From Woeseiaceae bacterium (GTDB lineage Bacteria > Pseudomonadota > Gammaproteobacteria > Steroidobacterales > Woeseiaceae), in contig WVYQ01000009.1 of the NCBI GenBank assembly GCA_011772865.1, forward strand, positions 75,800 to 139,799: a stretch of DNA of 64,000 bases, written 5' to 3'. The notes below the pieces were generated by a model. It was not told the origin of the DNA, did no database searches, and saw only the letters and a program-made list of their open reading frames with translations. Shown in pieces: positions 1-8,779 of this stretch (position 1 is the stretch's first letter; each line of letters opens with the position of its first letter). The position numbers and the translations under genes are program-made.

Positions 1-813
1 ATGCCTGGTGTTCGCAACATCATTTCGGTGGCTTCGGGCAAGGGCGGTGTCGGCAAATCCACGGTTGCCGTCAATCTCGCACTGGCGCTGGCCGCCGAAG
101 GCGCCACGGTCGGACTGCTCGACGCCGATATCTATGGCCCGAGCCAGCCGCAAATGGTCGGCTTGGCGGGCAAGCAACCCGAGAGCAAGGATGGCAAGAC
201 GATGCAGCCTCTCGAGGCTCATGGCGTGCAGGTCATGTCCATCGGATTCCTGGTCGATGCCGACCAGCCGATGATCTGGCGTGGACCGATGGTGACCTCG
301 GCCCTGCAACAACTGCTGCAGCAGACGAACTGGCGCGACCTTGACTACCTGATCATCGATATGCCGCCGGGCACCGGTGACATCCAGCTCACGCTGTCAC
401 AGCAGGTTCCAGTCAGCGGCGCGGTCATTGTTACCACCCCGCAGAATATTGCGACCCTCGACGCCCGGAAGGGATTGGCGATGTTTCGGAAGGTAGCGGT
501 ACCGATACTCGGCATCATTGAGAACATGAGTACCCACGTCTGCTCGAATTGTGGCCACGAAGAGTCGATCTTCGGTGCGGGCGGCGGTGAGAAAATGGCG
601 CGTGATTTCGACGTCGAGTTGCTCGGGCAGTTGCCGCTTGATGCCACGATCCGCGAGCAGACTGACAGTGGCAACCCGACGGTCATCGCGGCCCCGGATT
701 CGGTTGCTGCCGTGGCCTATCGCAGAGCGGCGCGGCGAATGGCGGCGGCCCAGGCCGCGCAGGGCAGGGATTACAGCACCAAGTTCCCGAAGATTGTCGT
801 CGAGGAGAGTTGA
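1..813 (+). CDS. mrp: Mrp/ApbC-type Fe-S cluster carrier P-loop ATPase (5' end outside window)
   Basis: This is a ParA/MinD-like ATPase of the Mrp/ApbC/NBP35 family, which carries and transfers Fe-S clusters in the cytoplasm. The visible 270 residues open directly into the deviant Walker A motif GKGGVGKST at residues 13-21. A CxxC pair (C181, C184) fits the shared cluster-binding site of the dimer. Gammaproteobacterial Mrp proteins are usually about 360 residues with an N-terminal DUF59/MIP18 domain, so the ATG at base 1 is probably internal and the true start lies upstream. The TGA stop overlaps the ATG of dcd, suggesting translational coupling. Family assignment is secure; the start is not. 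Confidence 0.9.
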   Translation: MPGVRNIISVASGKGGVGKSTVAVNLALALAAEGATVGLLDADIYGPSQPQMVGLAGKQPESKDGKTMQPLEAHGVQVMSIGFLVDADQPMIWRGPMVTSALQQLLQQTNWRDLDYLIIDMPPGTGDIQLTLSQQVPVSGAVIVTTPQNIATLDARKGLAMFRKVAVPILGIIENMSTHVCSNCGHEESIFGAGGGEKMARDFDVELLGQLPLDATIREQTDSGNPTVIAAPDSVAAVAYRRAARRMAAAQAAQGRDYSTKFPKIVVEES

Positions 814-1379
814 TGAGCATCAAGTCTGATCGCTGGATTCGCCGCATGGCGGAGCGACACGGCATGATTGAGCCGTTCGAGCCCGGTCAGGTGCGGGAGA
901 ACGGCGGCGACCGAATCGTCTCCTTCGGGACCTCGAGCTATGGCTATGATGTCCGCTGCTCCGATGAGTTCAAGATCTTTACCAACATCAATTCGGCCAT
1001 TGTCGATCCGAAAGGTTTTGATGATTCGAGTTTTGTGGACCTGCAGAGCGACGTTTGCGTCATCCCGCCGAACAGCTTCGCGCTGGCCCGAACCGTCGAA
1101 TACTTCCGTATTCCTCGCAACGTGTTGACGATTTGCCTGGGTAAGTCGACTTATGCGCGTTGCGGCATCATCGTCAACGTGACTCCGCTGGAGCCTGAGT
1201 GGGAAGGGCATGTCACACTCGAGTTTTCGAATACGACGCCGCTGCCTGCCAAGATCTATGCGAACGAAGGCGTGGCGCAGATGCTTTTCCTCGAGTCGGA
1301 CGAGGAGTGCGAAACGTCCTACAAGGATCGCGGTGGCAAATACCAGGGGCAAACCGGGGTGACGCTGCCCAAGGCCTGA
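813..1379 (+). CDS. dcd: dCTP deaminase
   Basis: Deaminates dCTP to dUTP, feeding dTMP synthesis. The 188-residue product has the usual family length and the conserved features: the SSYGYDVRC segment near the N-terminus, GKSTYARCG in the middle, and the VTLEFSN segment whose Glu (about residue 137) is the expected catalytic acid. The C-terminal [11 protein letters not shown] is the typical nucleotide-covering tail. I chose the ATG at 813 over the overlapping TTG at 810. It follows a GGAG-type ribosome site inside the end of mrp and shares bases with the mrp stop. The gene converges on purN with a gap of about 27 bases. Confidence 0.96.
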   Translation: MSIKSDRWIRRMAERHGMIEPFEPGQVRENGGDRIVSFGTSSYGYDVRCSDEFKIFTNINSAIVDPKGFDDSSFVDLQSDVCVIPPNSFALARTVEYFRIPRNVLTICLGKSTYARCGIIVNVTPLEPEWEGHVTLEFSNTTPLPAKIYANEGVAQMLFLESDEECETSYKDRGGKYQGQTGVTLPKA

Positions 1380-1406
1380 GTGATTGTCGTCGGGGAAAGA
1401 CGAGCG

Positions 1407-2060
1407 CTACGGGTACTCTGAAACCACGGGATCGCTCAACGGTTCGCCGTCAAGCCATGCGTTGCCGTCGCGAAACTCCAGGCGCCCTTGTCCGAACCAA
1501 TTCGCCGCCTCGGGATAGATCTGGTGTTCAATAGCCTGGACGCGATCGCACAGTGTGCCGGCGCTTTCCCCGGCGTTCACGGCCAGCCTTCCTTGCAGTA
1601 TGCGCGGGCCACCATCGAGTTCCTCGGTCACGAAATGCACGGTGCTGCCGTGCCACTTCTCGCCGGCATCGAGCACCCTTTGATGAGTATCGAGGCCCGG
1701 ATATGCCGGCAATAGCGCAGGATGAATATTCAGCACCCGGCCTTCGTAGTGCTTTACGAACCATGGACTCAGGATGCGCATGAATCCCGCAAGAACGATC
1801 AGGTCTGGATCATAGCGATCGAGAACGGTTGCGACCCCACGGTCGAACGACTCCCGATCCGGGTAGTCACCGTGCTCGAGACACTCCGTCGGTATGCCCG
1901 CTTTCCTGGCTCGCTCGAGGCCGAAAGCGCCGGGCTTGTTGCTGAATACGACACAGAGCTGGAGATCGATTTCGCCTGTCGCGCACTTGTCGATAAACGA
2001 CTGCAGGTTCGATCCCGATCCCGAAACCAGGATCGCCGTCTTGCAGGTGCTCTGGCTCAA
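1407..2060 (-). CDS. purN: Phosphoribosylglycinamide formyltransferase (GART)
   Basis: Transfers a formyl group from 10-formyl-THF to GAR in de novo purine synthesis. The 217-residue protein shows the phosphate loop GSGSNLQ (residues 14-20) and the catalytic Asn111, His113 ([12 protein letters not shown]) and Asp149 (EELDGGP), equivalent to N106/H108/D144 of the E. coli enzyme. The reading frame is open further upstream, but residues before the TTG at 2060 do not resemble PurN. That TTG overlaps the purM stop (TTGA), the expected coupled start. It is the second gene of a purM-purN operon. Confidence 0.95.
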   Translation of the reverse strand: MSQSTCKTAILVSGSGSNLQSFIDKCATGEIDLQLCVVFSNKPGAFGLERARKAGIPTECLEHGDYPDRESFDRGVATVLDRYDPDLIVLAGFMRILSPWFVKHYEGRVLNIHPALLPAYPGLDTHQRVLDAGEKWHGSTVHFVTEELDGGPRILQGRLAVNAGESAGTLCDRVQAIEHQIYPEAANWFGQGRLEFRDGNAWLDGEPLSDPVVSEYP

Positions 2061-3070
2061 AGGAATTCGACCGGGCCCTCGCCGCGCCTGATTTCCCCGA
2101 TATGCCATGCGGTTTCGCCAAGATCCTCGAGCATCGAGAGCGCCGTATCGAGGTCGCCGTTATTTACGACGACGATCATCCCGACGCCGCAGTTGAAGGT
2201 TCGGCGCATTTCTGTGCTCGCAATATTGCCGGTCGCCTGCAGCCAGTCGAAGACCGGACCTTGCTGCCAGCTGCCAGCATCGACCACCGCATGCAGGTCT
2301 GCGGGGATGATGCGCGGAAGGTTTTCGCTAATGCCGCCGCCAGTGATGTGCGACAGGCCCTTGATCCTGACCTGCCTCATCAGTGCAAGGATCGGCCTGA
2401 CGTAAATTCGTGTCGGTTCGAGTAGCGCCTCGCCCACCGGCCGGCCGCCGATCTCGGCAGCTGTGTCGATTTCGAGGACTTTGCGGATCAGCGAGTAGCC
2501 GTTCGAGTGTGGTCCGCTCGAGGCCATGCCGATCAAGGCATCGCCATCCGCTATCGTATGGCCATCAATCATATCGTCACGTTCGACGGCGCCGACAGCA
2601 AAGCCCGCAAGATCATATTCACCTTCCGGGTACATGTCGGGCATTTCTGCCGTTTCGCCGCCGATCAGCGCTGCGCCAGCCTGATGGCAGCCCTCCGCGA
2701 TGCCCGCGACCACACTCGCAGCGACGTCGACTTCGAGTCGCCCGCAGGCGAAATAATCGAGAAAAAACAGTGGTTCCGCACCCTGCACGAGCACGTCATT
2801 GACACACATGGCGACCAGATCGATTCCTATCGTGTCGTGCATGTCGAGATGCTGGGCAAGCATGAGTTTTGTGCCGACGCCATCGGTGCCGGATACGAGC
2901 ACTGGCTCCCGGTAGCGGCCGGGCGGAAGGGCGAAAAGCCCGCCGAATCCTCCGAGTCCTGCGAGAACTTCGGGCCTGTGCGTACGCTTGACGAGCGGCC
3001 TGATCCGTTCGACGAGATCGTTGCCGGCATCGATATCGACGCCAGCATCCTTATAGGTCAGGGGCTTCAT
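2057..3070 (-). CDS. purM: Phosphoribosylformylglycinamidine cyclo-ligase (AIR synthetase)
   Basis: Catalyses ATP-dependent ring closure of FGAM to AIR in purine synthesis. The 337-residue product matches PurM across its length: [12 protein letters not shown]-type N-terminus, [10 protein letters not shown] nucleotide-binding loop, the [18 protein letters not shown] segment, GGETAEMP, and [11 protein letters not shown]. The frame stays open for about 1 kb upstream, but homology starts at the ATG at 3070 ([12 protein letters not shown]), so the upstream part is a shadow of the DUF2066 gene. It is divergent from that gene with only 27 bases between the starts and is followed by purN with a 4-base overlap. 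Confidence 0.96.
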   Translation of the reverse strand: MKPLTYKDAGVDIDAGNDLVERIRPLVKRTHRPEVLAGLGGFGGLFALPPGRYREPVLVSGTDGVGTKLMLAQHLDMHDTIGIDLVAMCVNDVLVQGAEPLFFLDYFACGRLEVDVAASVVAGIAEGCHQAGAALIGGETAEMPDMYPEGEYDLAGFAVGAVERDDMIDGHTIADGDALIGMASSGPHSNGYSLIRKVLEIDTAAEIGGRPVGEALLEPTRIYVRPILALMRQVRIKGLSHITGGGISENLPRIIPADLHAVVDAGSWQQGPVFDWLQATGNIASTEMRRTFNCGVGMIVVVNNGDLDTALSMLEDLGETAWHIGEIRRGEGPVEFL

Positions 3071-3076
3071 CGACGA

Positions 3077-3082
3077 TATAAT
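3077..3082 (+). promoter_or_regulatory. Possible -10 box ahead of DUF2066 gene
   Basis: A perfect TATAAT lies 15 bases before the DUF2066 start, in the 27-base gap between divergent purM and DUF2066. No convincing -35 hexamer is seen 16-18 bases upstream. If used, it would give a leader of only about ten bases. Confidence 0.3.
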
Positions 3083-3097
3083 AGTGCCTGGGCATCC

Positions 3098-4168
3098 ATG
3101 GGGAAACCATCCTTGTTGAAATCTCGCTTGGCGATGCTTGCTCTGGCATTCGTCACATGGCCCGCTTGGGCAGTAGAAGTTGCGTCGCTCTATACGGCGC
3201 AGGTTCCGCTCGACCAGGAGGAGGACGATCCGCGTGCGCGCGCCTACGAAATGGCGCTCGCTGACGTTCTCCTGCGTGTCTCGGGTACGGAACTCGGCAG
3301 TGATCCCGACAGAATCGAGCTGCTGTTTCCCGATCCTGCAGCCTACGTTGTGCAGTTTCGCCCGGACGCGGAAGACACGCTGTGGGTATCGTTCGACGGC
3401 GAGGCCGTCGAGCGAGTACTGCGCCGGGCGGGCGAGACAGTCTGGGGCGCAGACCGCCCGCTGACTCTGGTCTGGCTTGCAGTGGACTGGGGGCAGGGCG
3501 AGCGTGAGATTATCGCGGCCGACGACCCGGTGCGCAGCCGTGATGAGGCACGCTCGATCGATCGCAACCGATTGTTGCGGCAGCGAGTGCTCGATATTGC
3601 GGAGCGCCGCGGATTGCCGGTGGCCTTTCCGCTGCTCGATTCCGTGGACCTGCAGAACCTGAGCTTCAGCGATATCTGGGGTGGCTTCGACGATCCTCTC
3701 CTCGTGGCGTCCGAGCGCTATGAGGCCGACTCGATTCTCGTGGGTCGAGTCCGGCCGGCGTCGACTCAGCGCAATCGCTGGAGTTTTTATTTCGGCGGCG
3801 AGGAGCGCGCCTGGAGCGGTGAGCCGGAGCTCGTCGTGAACGCGGTAGCCGATCTGCTGGCGGCCGAATTTGCGATCAGTGGTACGGCAGTGATCGAATC
3901 GATCGACCTGGTTATCGCTGGAATCGAGTCGGTAGAGTCTTTTGGTGCGGTGCAGAAACTGCTGTCCGGAATGACAGTCGTCGAGAAATTCTCGATCGTG
4001 GAGGTGGCGGGCGATCGCATCCGGTTCCGACTCGATGCGATTGGCGGCGAGGAGCGCCTGCGCCGGGCGTTGCGATTTAGCGGCTTGTTCGAACAAAATG
4101 GGCCCGAAGACGACCAGGACGTTCCGGACTATTACGATCGGCCTCTCGAATTCTTTTACAACCCCTAG
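3098..4168 (+). CDS. DUF2066 family exported protein
   Basis: This 356-residue protein has a clear Sec signal peptide (basic start, hydrophobic stretch to about residue 22, AWA-type cleavage near residues 23-25). The rest matches the DUF2066 family, which in many gammaproteobacteria sits beside purM and ahead of hda, as here. The mature part begins with the [17 protein letters not shown] segment typical of the family. Its function is unknown; the signal peptide implies a periplasmic or membrane-associated role. The frame is open well upstream of 3098, but the signal peptide fixes the ATG. A downstream TTG within the signal region is a less likely alternative. It heads the run DUF2066, CDP-alcohol transferase, permease, hda. 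Confidence 0.85.
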   Translation: MGKPSLLKSRLAMLALAFVTWPAWAVEVASLYTAQVPLDQEEDDPRARAYEMALADVLLRVSGTELGSDPDRIELLFPDPAAYVVQFRPDAEDTLWVSFDGEAVERVLRRAGETVWGADRPLTLVWLAVDWGQGEREIIAADDPVRSRDEARSIDRNRLLRQRVLDIAERRGLPVAFPLLDSVDLQNLSFSDIWGGFDDPLLVASERYEADSILVGRVRPASTQRNRWSFYFGGEERAWSGEPELVVNAVADLLAAEFAISGTAVIESIDLVIAGIESVESFGAVQKLLSGMTVVEKFSIVEVAGDRIRFRLDAIGGEERLRRALRFSGLFEQNGPEDDQDVPDYYDRPLEFFYNP

Positions 4169-4186
4169 ACGACCGACCGAACCAAG

Positions 4187-4741
4187 ATGGACTTTAGCTG
4201 GATTCCCAACGCGATATCGCTCATGCGCCTGTTGATGATCGCGCCGATCATCTTGCTGTTCGTCAATGACCAGTTCCAGTGGGCCCTGCTCCTGTTCGCG
4301 ATCGCCGGATTGTCGGATGGCATCGACGGCTGGATCGCCAAGAAATACGACTGGAATACGAGGCTGGGCAAGTTCCTCGATCCGGCGGCCGACAAATTAC
4401 TCGTCGCCTGGTCGTTCGGCACGCTGGCGTATATCGGCCACATTCCGGCATGGCTGGCTGTTGTCGTGATCGGACGCGATGTCGTCATTGTCACCGGATC
4501 GTTTATGTATCATTACCTCGTGCACCGGCTCGAGGGCGATCCGACGTTTATCAGCAAGTTCAACACCGCGCTCGAGTTCACTTTCCTGATCCTCCTGATG
4601 CTCAGAGCCGGATTCGGCGTGCTGGATGATACGACCATCACGGTCGTGGGTGCGGCCGTCCTGGTGACCGTCGTCATCAGCGGCTACGACTACGTCGCGG
4701 GCTGGGTCCGCGGCGCCCGGGCATACCGAGCCGTTCAATGA
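4187..4741 (+). CDS. CDP-alcohol phosphatidyltransferase family membrane enzyme
   Basis: An integral membrane enzyme of 184 residues with about five or six hydrophobic segments. It carries the family signature DG-x2-DG-x2-A near residues 43-52 ([11 protein letters not shown]) followed by G-x3-D-x3-D ([10 protein letters not shown]), the metal and CDP-binding site. The usual AR pair reads AK here, a mild variant. The sequence resembles PgsA/cardiolipin-synthase-type members, so the likely reaction is transfer of a phosphatidyl group from CDP-diacylglycerol to a glycerol-based alcohol. The exact acceptor cannot be read from the sequence. The stop overlaps the next ATG by 4 bases. Confidence 0.85.
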   Translation: MDFSWIPNAISLMRLLMIAPIILLFVNDQFQWALLLFAIAGLSDGIDGWIAKKYDWNTRLGKFLDPAADKLLVAWSFGTLAYIGHIPAWLAVVVIGRDVVIVTGSFMYHYLVHRLEGDPTFISKFNTALEFTFLILLMLRAGFGVLDDTTITVVGAAVLVTVVISGYDYVAGWVRGARAYRAVQ

Positions 4742-5805
4742 ATCCCGGCTTGCGCACTAACTGGCTGATCGCGATCGTCGTCGTCGGCTGGGTGCTGTAC
4801 CTGCTGGCTCCCGTATTGACGCCCTTTGTCGCGTCTGCGCTGCTGGCATACATTGGTGATCCGCTGGCCGACCGGCTGCAAAAGCTCAAAATGCCGCGCA
4901 CGCTGGCCGTTGTGTCGGTATTTATCCTGACTTTTGTCGTGCTCGGATTGCTGATTCTCCTGATCGGCCCGCTTATTCGCACCCAGGTGGGCGCCTTACT
5001 CGATGCATTGCCGGGCATCATCGCGCAGGTAGAGCAGGTATGGTTGCCGAACATCGCCGGCATGCTCGACCTCGAGCTCGGCGAAGACGTCGGACTCGGT
5101 GCGTTCGTCGCACAATACGGGGACATGGCGAGTACGTGGGCTACCAAGGTGCTCGTCGGGCTGACACAGTCCGGTGGCGCCGTTGTTACTGCGGTGCTGA
5201 GCCTGTTCCTCGTTCCGATCATTACGTTCTATCTGCTGCGCGACTGGGACATGATCCTGCAACGGCTCGCGGCGCTGATACCGACACAGCAGCGCGAGAC
5301 GATTGTCGGTCTGGCACGGGAAACGGACGATGCGCTCGGCGGTTTTCTGCGCGGCCAGTTACTCGTGATGCTGGCGCTCGCCGTTCTCTACTCCATCGGC
5401 CTCGGACTCATCGGCCTGGAGTTTGCTATCGCGATCGGCGTCGTGTCGGGGCTGGTCAGCTTCGTGCCGTATCTCGGCCTCGTCTTCGGTATCGGGCTGG
5501 CCGGCGTAACGGTTGCGCTCGAGCCTGATCCTCTGTGGAAGCTCGTTGGCGTGGTGGCAACGTTTTCGGTCGCCCAGGCGCTCGAAGGATCGGTTCTCAC
5601 ACCAAAACTCGTTGGCGACCGTATCGGGCTTCACCCGGTTCTGATTATCTTCGCGGTTGCCGCGGGCGGGCAGTTATTCGGATTTTTCGGCGTGCTGCTT
5701 GCGGTGCCGGTTGCGGCGGTTCTTTCCGTGCTCGTTCGTTTCGCCTATCAACGCTACCTCAAGGAGCATCCCGAGGTACTCGTCGAGCTTTCCGACGATA
5801 CCTGA
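4738..5805 (+). CDS. AI-2E family transporter (PerM-like permease)
   Basis: A 355-residue membrane protein with paired N-terminal helices, a soluble middle region (about residues 75-150) and a run of C-terminal helices, the layout of the AI-2E/PerM family (PF01594). Motifs such as SFVPYLGLVFG and the LTPKLVGDRIGLHPV block near the end are characteristic. Members are proposed exporters of autoinducer-2 or act as Na+/H+ antiporters; the substrate here is unknown. The ATG overlaps the upstream stop (ATGA), and hda follows after 18 bases, so the genes are probably co-transcribed. Confidence 0.9.
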   Translation: MNPGLRTNWLIAIVVVGWVLYLLAPVLTPFVASALLAYIGDPLADRLQKLKMPRTLAVVSVFILTFVVLGLLILLIGPLIRTQVGALLDALPGIIAQVEQVWLPNIAGMLDLELGEDVGLGAFVAQYGDMASTWATKVLVGLTQSGGAVVTAVLSLFLVPIITFYLLRDWDMILQRLAALIPTQQRETIVGLARETDDALGGFLRGQLLVMLALAVLYSIGLGLIGLEFAIAIGVVSGLVSFVPYLGLVFGIGLAGVTVALEPDPLWKLVGVVATFSVAQALEGSVLTPKLVGDRIGLHPVLIIFAVAAGGQLFGFFGVLLAVPVAAVLSVLVRFAYQRYLKEHPEVLVELSDDT

Positions 5806-5823
5806 GAGGGACGGGAGCCTGTT

Positions 5824-6498
5824 GTGACCCAGATGGCCTTGCCGCTACGCCTGGCGGATCACGCCGTTTTCGAGAGCTACCTGAGTGCTGGCAACGAGAC
5901 GCTGGTCGCCACGCTGGTCGAGCTCGCGGATGGCCAGGGGGACCAGGGATGCTGGATCTGGGGCCCGGCATCGACCGGCAAGACTCACCTGTTGCAGGCG
6001 ACGAGCGAGAGAGCCGGCGACCGATCAGTCTATGTACCGCTCGGCAGCATGGCCGGTGTCACGCCAGGAATCCTGGAAGGCCTTGCAAGCCGTGACCTGA
6101 TTTGCCTCGACGATATCGATGCCGTCGCCGGCAGCGCATCCTGGGAGGAGGCGCTGTTTTCTCTTTGCAACGAAGCTCTCGACTCCGGCAGTGCGCTGCT
6201 TGTTTCGGCCGGCATGTCGCCGCGGGAATGTCCGATCGCCCTGCCGGACCTGCAGAGCAGGCTGGCCCGGCTGGCGCCGTTCCAGATTTATGCGCTGAAT
6301 GACGAGCAGCGCGTAGCGGCCTTGCAGCTCCGGGCACGGCATCGCGGTCTCGAGCTACCGGATGACACCGCACATTTTCTGCTCAATCGCAGCCGCAGGG
6401 ACATGGCGAGCCTTTACGAATTGCTCGACAAGCTCGATCTGGAGGCGCTTCGCGCCAAGCGACGCCTGACGATACCGTTCGTCAAGGAAGTCCTGTAG
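5824..6498 (+). CDS. hda: DnaA regulatory inactivator Hda
   Basis: Hda works with the DNA-loaded beta clamp to stimulate ATP hydrolysis by DnaA, preventing re-initiation. The 224-residue protein begins with a clamp-binding motif QMALPL (residues 3-8). It has an intact Walker A (GPASTGKT, 47-54), the Walker B region LICLDDIDAVAG and the C-terminal RKLTIPFVKEVL-type end of Hda. It lacks the DnaA DNA-binding domain IV. The GTG at 5824 is chosen because it puts the clamp motif at the extreme N-terminus. Placement after the AI-2E permease is conserved. It converges on wrbA with a 20-base gap. Confidence 0.93.
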   Translation: MTQMALPLRLADHAVFESYLSAGNETLVATLVELADGQGDQGCWIWGPASTGKTHLLQATSERAGDRSVYVPLGSMAGVTPGILEGLASRDLICLDDIDAVAGSASWEEALFSLCNEALDSGSALLVSAGMSPRECPIALPDLQSRLARLAPFQIYALNDEQRVAALQLRARHRGLELPDDTAHFLLNRSRRDMASLYELLDKLDLEALRAKRRLTIPFVKEVL

Positions 6499-6518
6499 TG
6501 CCCCGACGGAACTGGCTC

Positions 6519-7106
6519 TTACGATAGCTTTGCGGCAATTTCCGCCACGCGCTTTCCAAGGGCCTGCGCGAGTTTCTTTTCGTCATTCGATAATTCGTTT
6601 TCGCGGCTCCAGGAGACGTGGCTCGCTCCGTACGGGGTACCACCGGTGGTTGTCGTCGACATCTCGGGTTCGGTCCACGGGATGCCAACGTAAATCATGC
6701 CGTGGTGGATCAGCGGCAAAGCCATCGAAAGTAACGTGGACTCCTGCCCTCCGTGCAGGCTGGAGGTCGACGTAAACAGTCCGAAGGGTTTGCCGACACA
6801 GCTCCCCGACATCCACTCGCCGACCGTACCGTCGAGAAAGTATTTGAGCGCGGCATCCATGTTGCCGAAGCGGGTCGGGCTGCCCATGATGAGACCCGCG
6901 CATTCGACGAGATCCTGCGACGTCACGTACGGCGGCCCTGCCTCCGGAACCGCTTCTTCGCTGGCTTCGGCAACGCTCGATACGGCGGGCACGGTGCGCA
7001 GACGCGACGCCATGCCGTCAACTCCGTCCACGCCACGACTGACATGGCGCGCCAAAGCCTCTGTCGATCCGCCTTTCGAGCAATACAGGACGAGAATCTC
7101 GCTCAT
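6519..7106 (-). CDS. wrbA: NAD(P)H:quinone oxidoreductase, WrbA family
   Basis: A flavodoxin-fold protein of 195 residues. The N-terminal LVLYCSKGGSTEALARHV is the FMN phosphate-binding loop, and MGSPTRFGNMDAALKYFLD plus the TSTSSLHGGQESTLLS block are WrbA signatures. The family reduces quinones by two electrons using NAD(P)H and protects against oxidative stress. The ATG overlaps the stop of the upstream arsC gene by 4 bases, so the two form an operon, a pairing seen in many gammaproteobacteria. Confidence 0.93.
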   Translation of the reverse strand: MSEILVLYCSKGGSTEALARHVSRGVDGVDGMASRLRTVPAVSSVAEASEEAVPEAGPPYVTSQDLVECAGLIMGSPTRFGNMDAALKYFLDGTVGEWMSGSCVGKPFGLFTSTSSLHGGQESTLLSMALPLIHHGMIYVGIPWTEPEMSTTTTGGTPYGASHVSWSRENELSNDEKKLAQALGKRVAEIAAKLS

Positions 7107-7462
7107 CGGCCCACGAGTTCCAGGACGTTTTCCGGCGGACGGCCGATGACGGCGCGATCTTTGGCTTCGTCGACGACGATCGGGCGTTCGATGACCTTGG
7201 GATGCGACTCCAGCCAGAGGGCAAGTGCAGAGTCATCGTTCAGGTCGGGCAGGTCGTCAGCGTTTTTGAATTCATCCTCGCCGCGCCGCAACAGATCGGC
7301 GACCGGCACACCGATCAGCCGCGCATTGCGCAGAGTGGCCTCGGCGGACGGTGGCGTCTGCAGGTACTCGACGATGCTCGGCGTGACACCTGCCTGTTCC
7401 AGTAATTCCAATGTTTTCCGAGACTTGGAACAGCGCGGGTTGTGATAGATCGTGATTGACAT
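7103..7462 (-). CDS. arsC: Arsenate reductase (glutaredoxin-type, ArsC/Spx family)
   Basis: A 119-residue thioredoxin-fold protein with the ArsC active-site segment HNPRCSKSRKTLELL (Cys11). Further down are the FKNADDLPDL region and the RPIVV segment whose Arg contacts substrate in the family. Enzymes of this type use glutathione and glutaredoxin to reduce arsenate, although many chromosomal members have no proven arsenate role. The ATG at 7462 gives the canonical N-terminus; the frame stays open further upstream with no family match. No arsR, arsB or acr3 lies nearby, so a housekeeping thiol role is as likely as arsenic resistance. Coupled to wrbA. Confidence 0.9.
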   Translation of the reverse strand: MSITIYHNPRCSKSRKTLELLEQAGVTPSIVEYLQTPPSAEATLRNARLIGVPVADLLRRGEDEFKNADDLPDLNDDSALALWLESHPKVIERPIVVDEAKDRAVIGRPPENVLELVGR

Positions 7463-7511
7463 ATTGTCCTCGTATGTTAGCGTTGACCGGTTACAGCGCA
7501 AAAGAATAACA

Positions 7512-7823
7512 ATGCTCGCAGCACGAACAACAGCTTTCCTACGTGGCGCCATCGTCGCGATGCTGGTGATTGCCGCCGGCTGCGAGTCGATGCCCGTGCA
7601 GGAAATGTCTGACGCCCGCCAGGCAATCATGGCGGCGCGCGATGCGGGTGCTGCTGAACATGCGGCCGAACAGCTGATCGCCGCGGAGGCGTCGCTGCAA
7701 AGCGCCGAAAAATACCTCAGTTCGCGTAACTATGCCGTGGCCCGTCGCGAGGCGATCGAGGCCAAGTCTCAGGCGATGGACGCACTCCGCCTGAGCGAGA
7801 CGGCCCGGGGTGAAGAAGACTGA
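7512..7823 (+). CDS. Small DUF4398-like lipoprotein
   Basis: A 103-residue lipoprotein precursor: basic start, hydrophobic core, then lipobox IAAGC with the acylated Cys at 24. The mature part is almost entirely helical and Ala/Glu-rich, with the MAARDAGAAEHA-x-ELIAAEASLQSAE pattern typical of DUF4398 lipoproteins, which are thought to be envelope-associated. In-frame codons continue upstream to a GTG at 7452, but the signal peptide fixes the ATG at 7512. It is divergent from arsC with a 49-base gap. Function unknown. Confidence 0.8.
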   Translation: MLAARTTAFLRGAIVAMLVIAAGCESMPVQEMSDARQAIMAARDAGAAEHAAEQLIAAEASLQSAEKYLSSRNYAVARREAIEAKSQAMDALRLSETARGEED

Positions 7824-7830
7824 CGTTGCG

Positions 7831-8100
7831 ATGCCGGCTGCTCGCCGATTCACGATCAAAGGACGCGTACAAGGTGTCTTCTTCAGAGAAAGCACGCGCC
7901 GCGTAGCCGAGTCTCTCGGCATCACGGGTCATGCGATCAATCTTCGCAACGGCGACGTCGAAGTGCTCGCCTTCGGCGAAGCCGACGCACTGGATCGCCT
8001 GGCGGAATACCTGCGCGACGGACCCACGATGGCCGACGTCGCCGCGGTCTCTTCAGAGAGTATCGATTACGAGCATCACGAGACTTTTACGACGGGCTAA
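7831..8100 (+). CDS. acyP: Acylphosphatase
   Basis: Hydrolyses carboxyl-phosphate bonds of acylphosphates. The 89-residue protein has the typical ferredoxin-like fold length, the phosphate loop GRVQGVFFR with catalytic Arg19, and Asn37 in the NLRNGDVE strand as the second catalytic residue. The usual Trp-Val-Arg just before that Asn reads His-Ala-Ile. I chose the ATG at 7831 over the in-frame GTG at 7810, because the latter would start inside the preceding lipoprotein gene and add seven residues absent from most family members. The stop is immediately followed by an inverted-repeat element. Confidence 0.9.
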   Translation: MPAARRFTIKGRVQGVFFRESTRRVAESLGITGHAINLRNGDVEVLAFGEADALDRLAEYLRDGPTMADVAAVSSESIDYEHHETFTTG

Positions 8101-8101
8101 C

Positions 8102-8176
8102 GCGGAGCCGGGAAGCCTTTTGCGTAAGTAAAGCGCAGCGCAGCGAGCCATGAAGCAAATGGCTTCCCGGCTCCGC
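8102..8176. repeat. Hairpin element with conserved core (copy 1)
   Basis: Perfect 16-base arms (8102-8117 and 8161-8176) extend to 22 bases with one mismatch (8102-8123 / 8155-8176). The loop contains AAGTAAAGCG (8126-8135), nine bases, then GAGCCATGA (8145-8153). The same two blocks with the same 9-base spacing occur on the opposite strand in copy 2 at 61037-61110, although the arms differ. It fills the entire gap between convergent acyP and the lytic transglycosylase gene. It could act as a bidirectional terminator or be a repeated mobile hairpin. Confidence 0.8.
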
Positions 8177-8181
8177 CAGTG

Positions 8182-8754
8182 TCACGCTTTGAACCACTTC
8201 GTGCTGAGCTTATCGATGACCTTGTTCGGATACTTCCGCTTGCCGAGCGAGCCGTTGTACCGTCCAAGGGCGCGGCGGAGGTCGCCTTTTTCCTTTTCGA
8301 GGTAGAACTTCAGGATCGTGCATCCGTAGCGCAGGTTGGTATCGACACGGATCAGGTTATCGCCGGGCCGACCAATTTCGTCTTTCCAGAAGGGCATGAC
8401 CTGCATCAACCCGAGCGCCCCTGCGACCGAAACGGCGTAGCGATCGAAATTACTCTCGACTTCGATCACGGCCAGGATCAGTTCCGGAGGCAAGTCGACG
8501 CGGGCGGCCTCGTAGTGGACCCGCGTGAGGATCTCGATGCGTTCGTCAGGATCGCTGACCTGTCGTTCGAGCCGGGAGGACATGTCCGTCAACCAGACCT
8601 CGGCATGAAACCGGTCCTCAAAGCTGTCGGCCTCGGTGGCGGCGGCCCGCAAAACTTCGCGGAGTTCAGGATCGGGCACCTGTTCGGCGGCGGCAAGAAT
8701 CGGCGCCGCGAGTATCGCGAGGCAGATCCCGAGCTTTATACGGCGTCCAATCAT
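8182..8754 (-). CDS. Periplasmic lytic transglycosylase (SLT domain)
   Basis: Cleaves the glycan strands of peptidoglycan with formation of 1,6-anhydro ends. The 190-residue precursor has a Sec signal peptide (cleavage after about AAA at 21-23). An SLT/GH23 domain occupies residues 85-190, with ELILAVIEVESNFD carrying the catalytic Glu100, then AGALGLMQVMP, and the family YN motif in RYNGSLGKRKYP. It is a short single-domain transglycosylase with no lipobox or membrane anchor. Downstream of proS on the same strand, 25 bases away. Confidence 0.9.
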   Translation of the reverse strand: MIGRRIKLGICLAILAAPILAAAEQVPDPELREVLRAAATEADSFEDRFHAEVWLTDMSSRLERQVSDPDERIEILTRVHYEAARVDLPPELILAVIEVESNFDRYAVSVAGALGLMQVMPFWKDEIGRPGDNLIRVDTNLRYGCTILKFYLEKEKGDLRRALGRYNGSLGKRKYPNKVIDKLSTKWFKA

Positions 8755-8779
8755 CCGGCAACTGATGGTAGCAAAAACA

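Noticed and set aside
2507-3097. Upstream extension of the DUF2066 frame
   Set aside because: It is antisense to the conserved N-terminal half of purM; the signal peptide of the DUF2066 protein begins at 3098.
7103-7462. Arsenic resistance operon
   Set aside because: The arsC-type gene is paired only with wrbA; no arsR, arsB, acr3 or arsH is present, so a dedicated operon is not supported.
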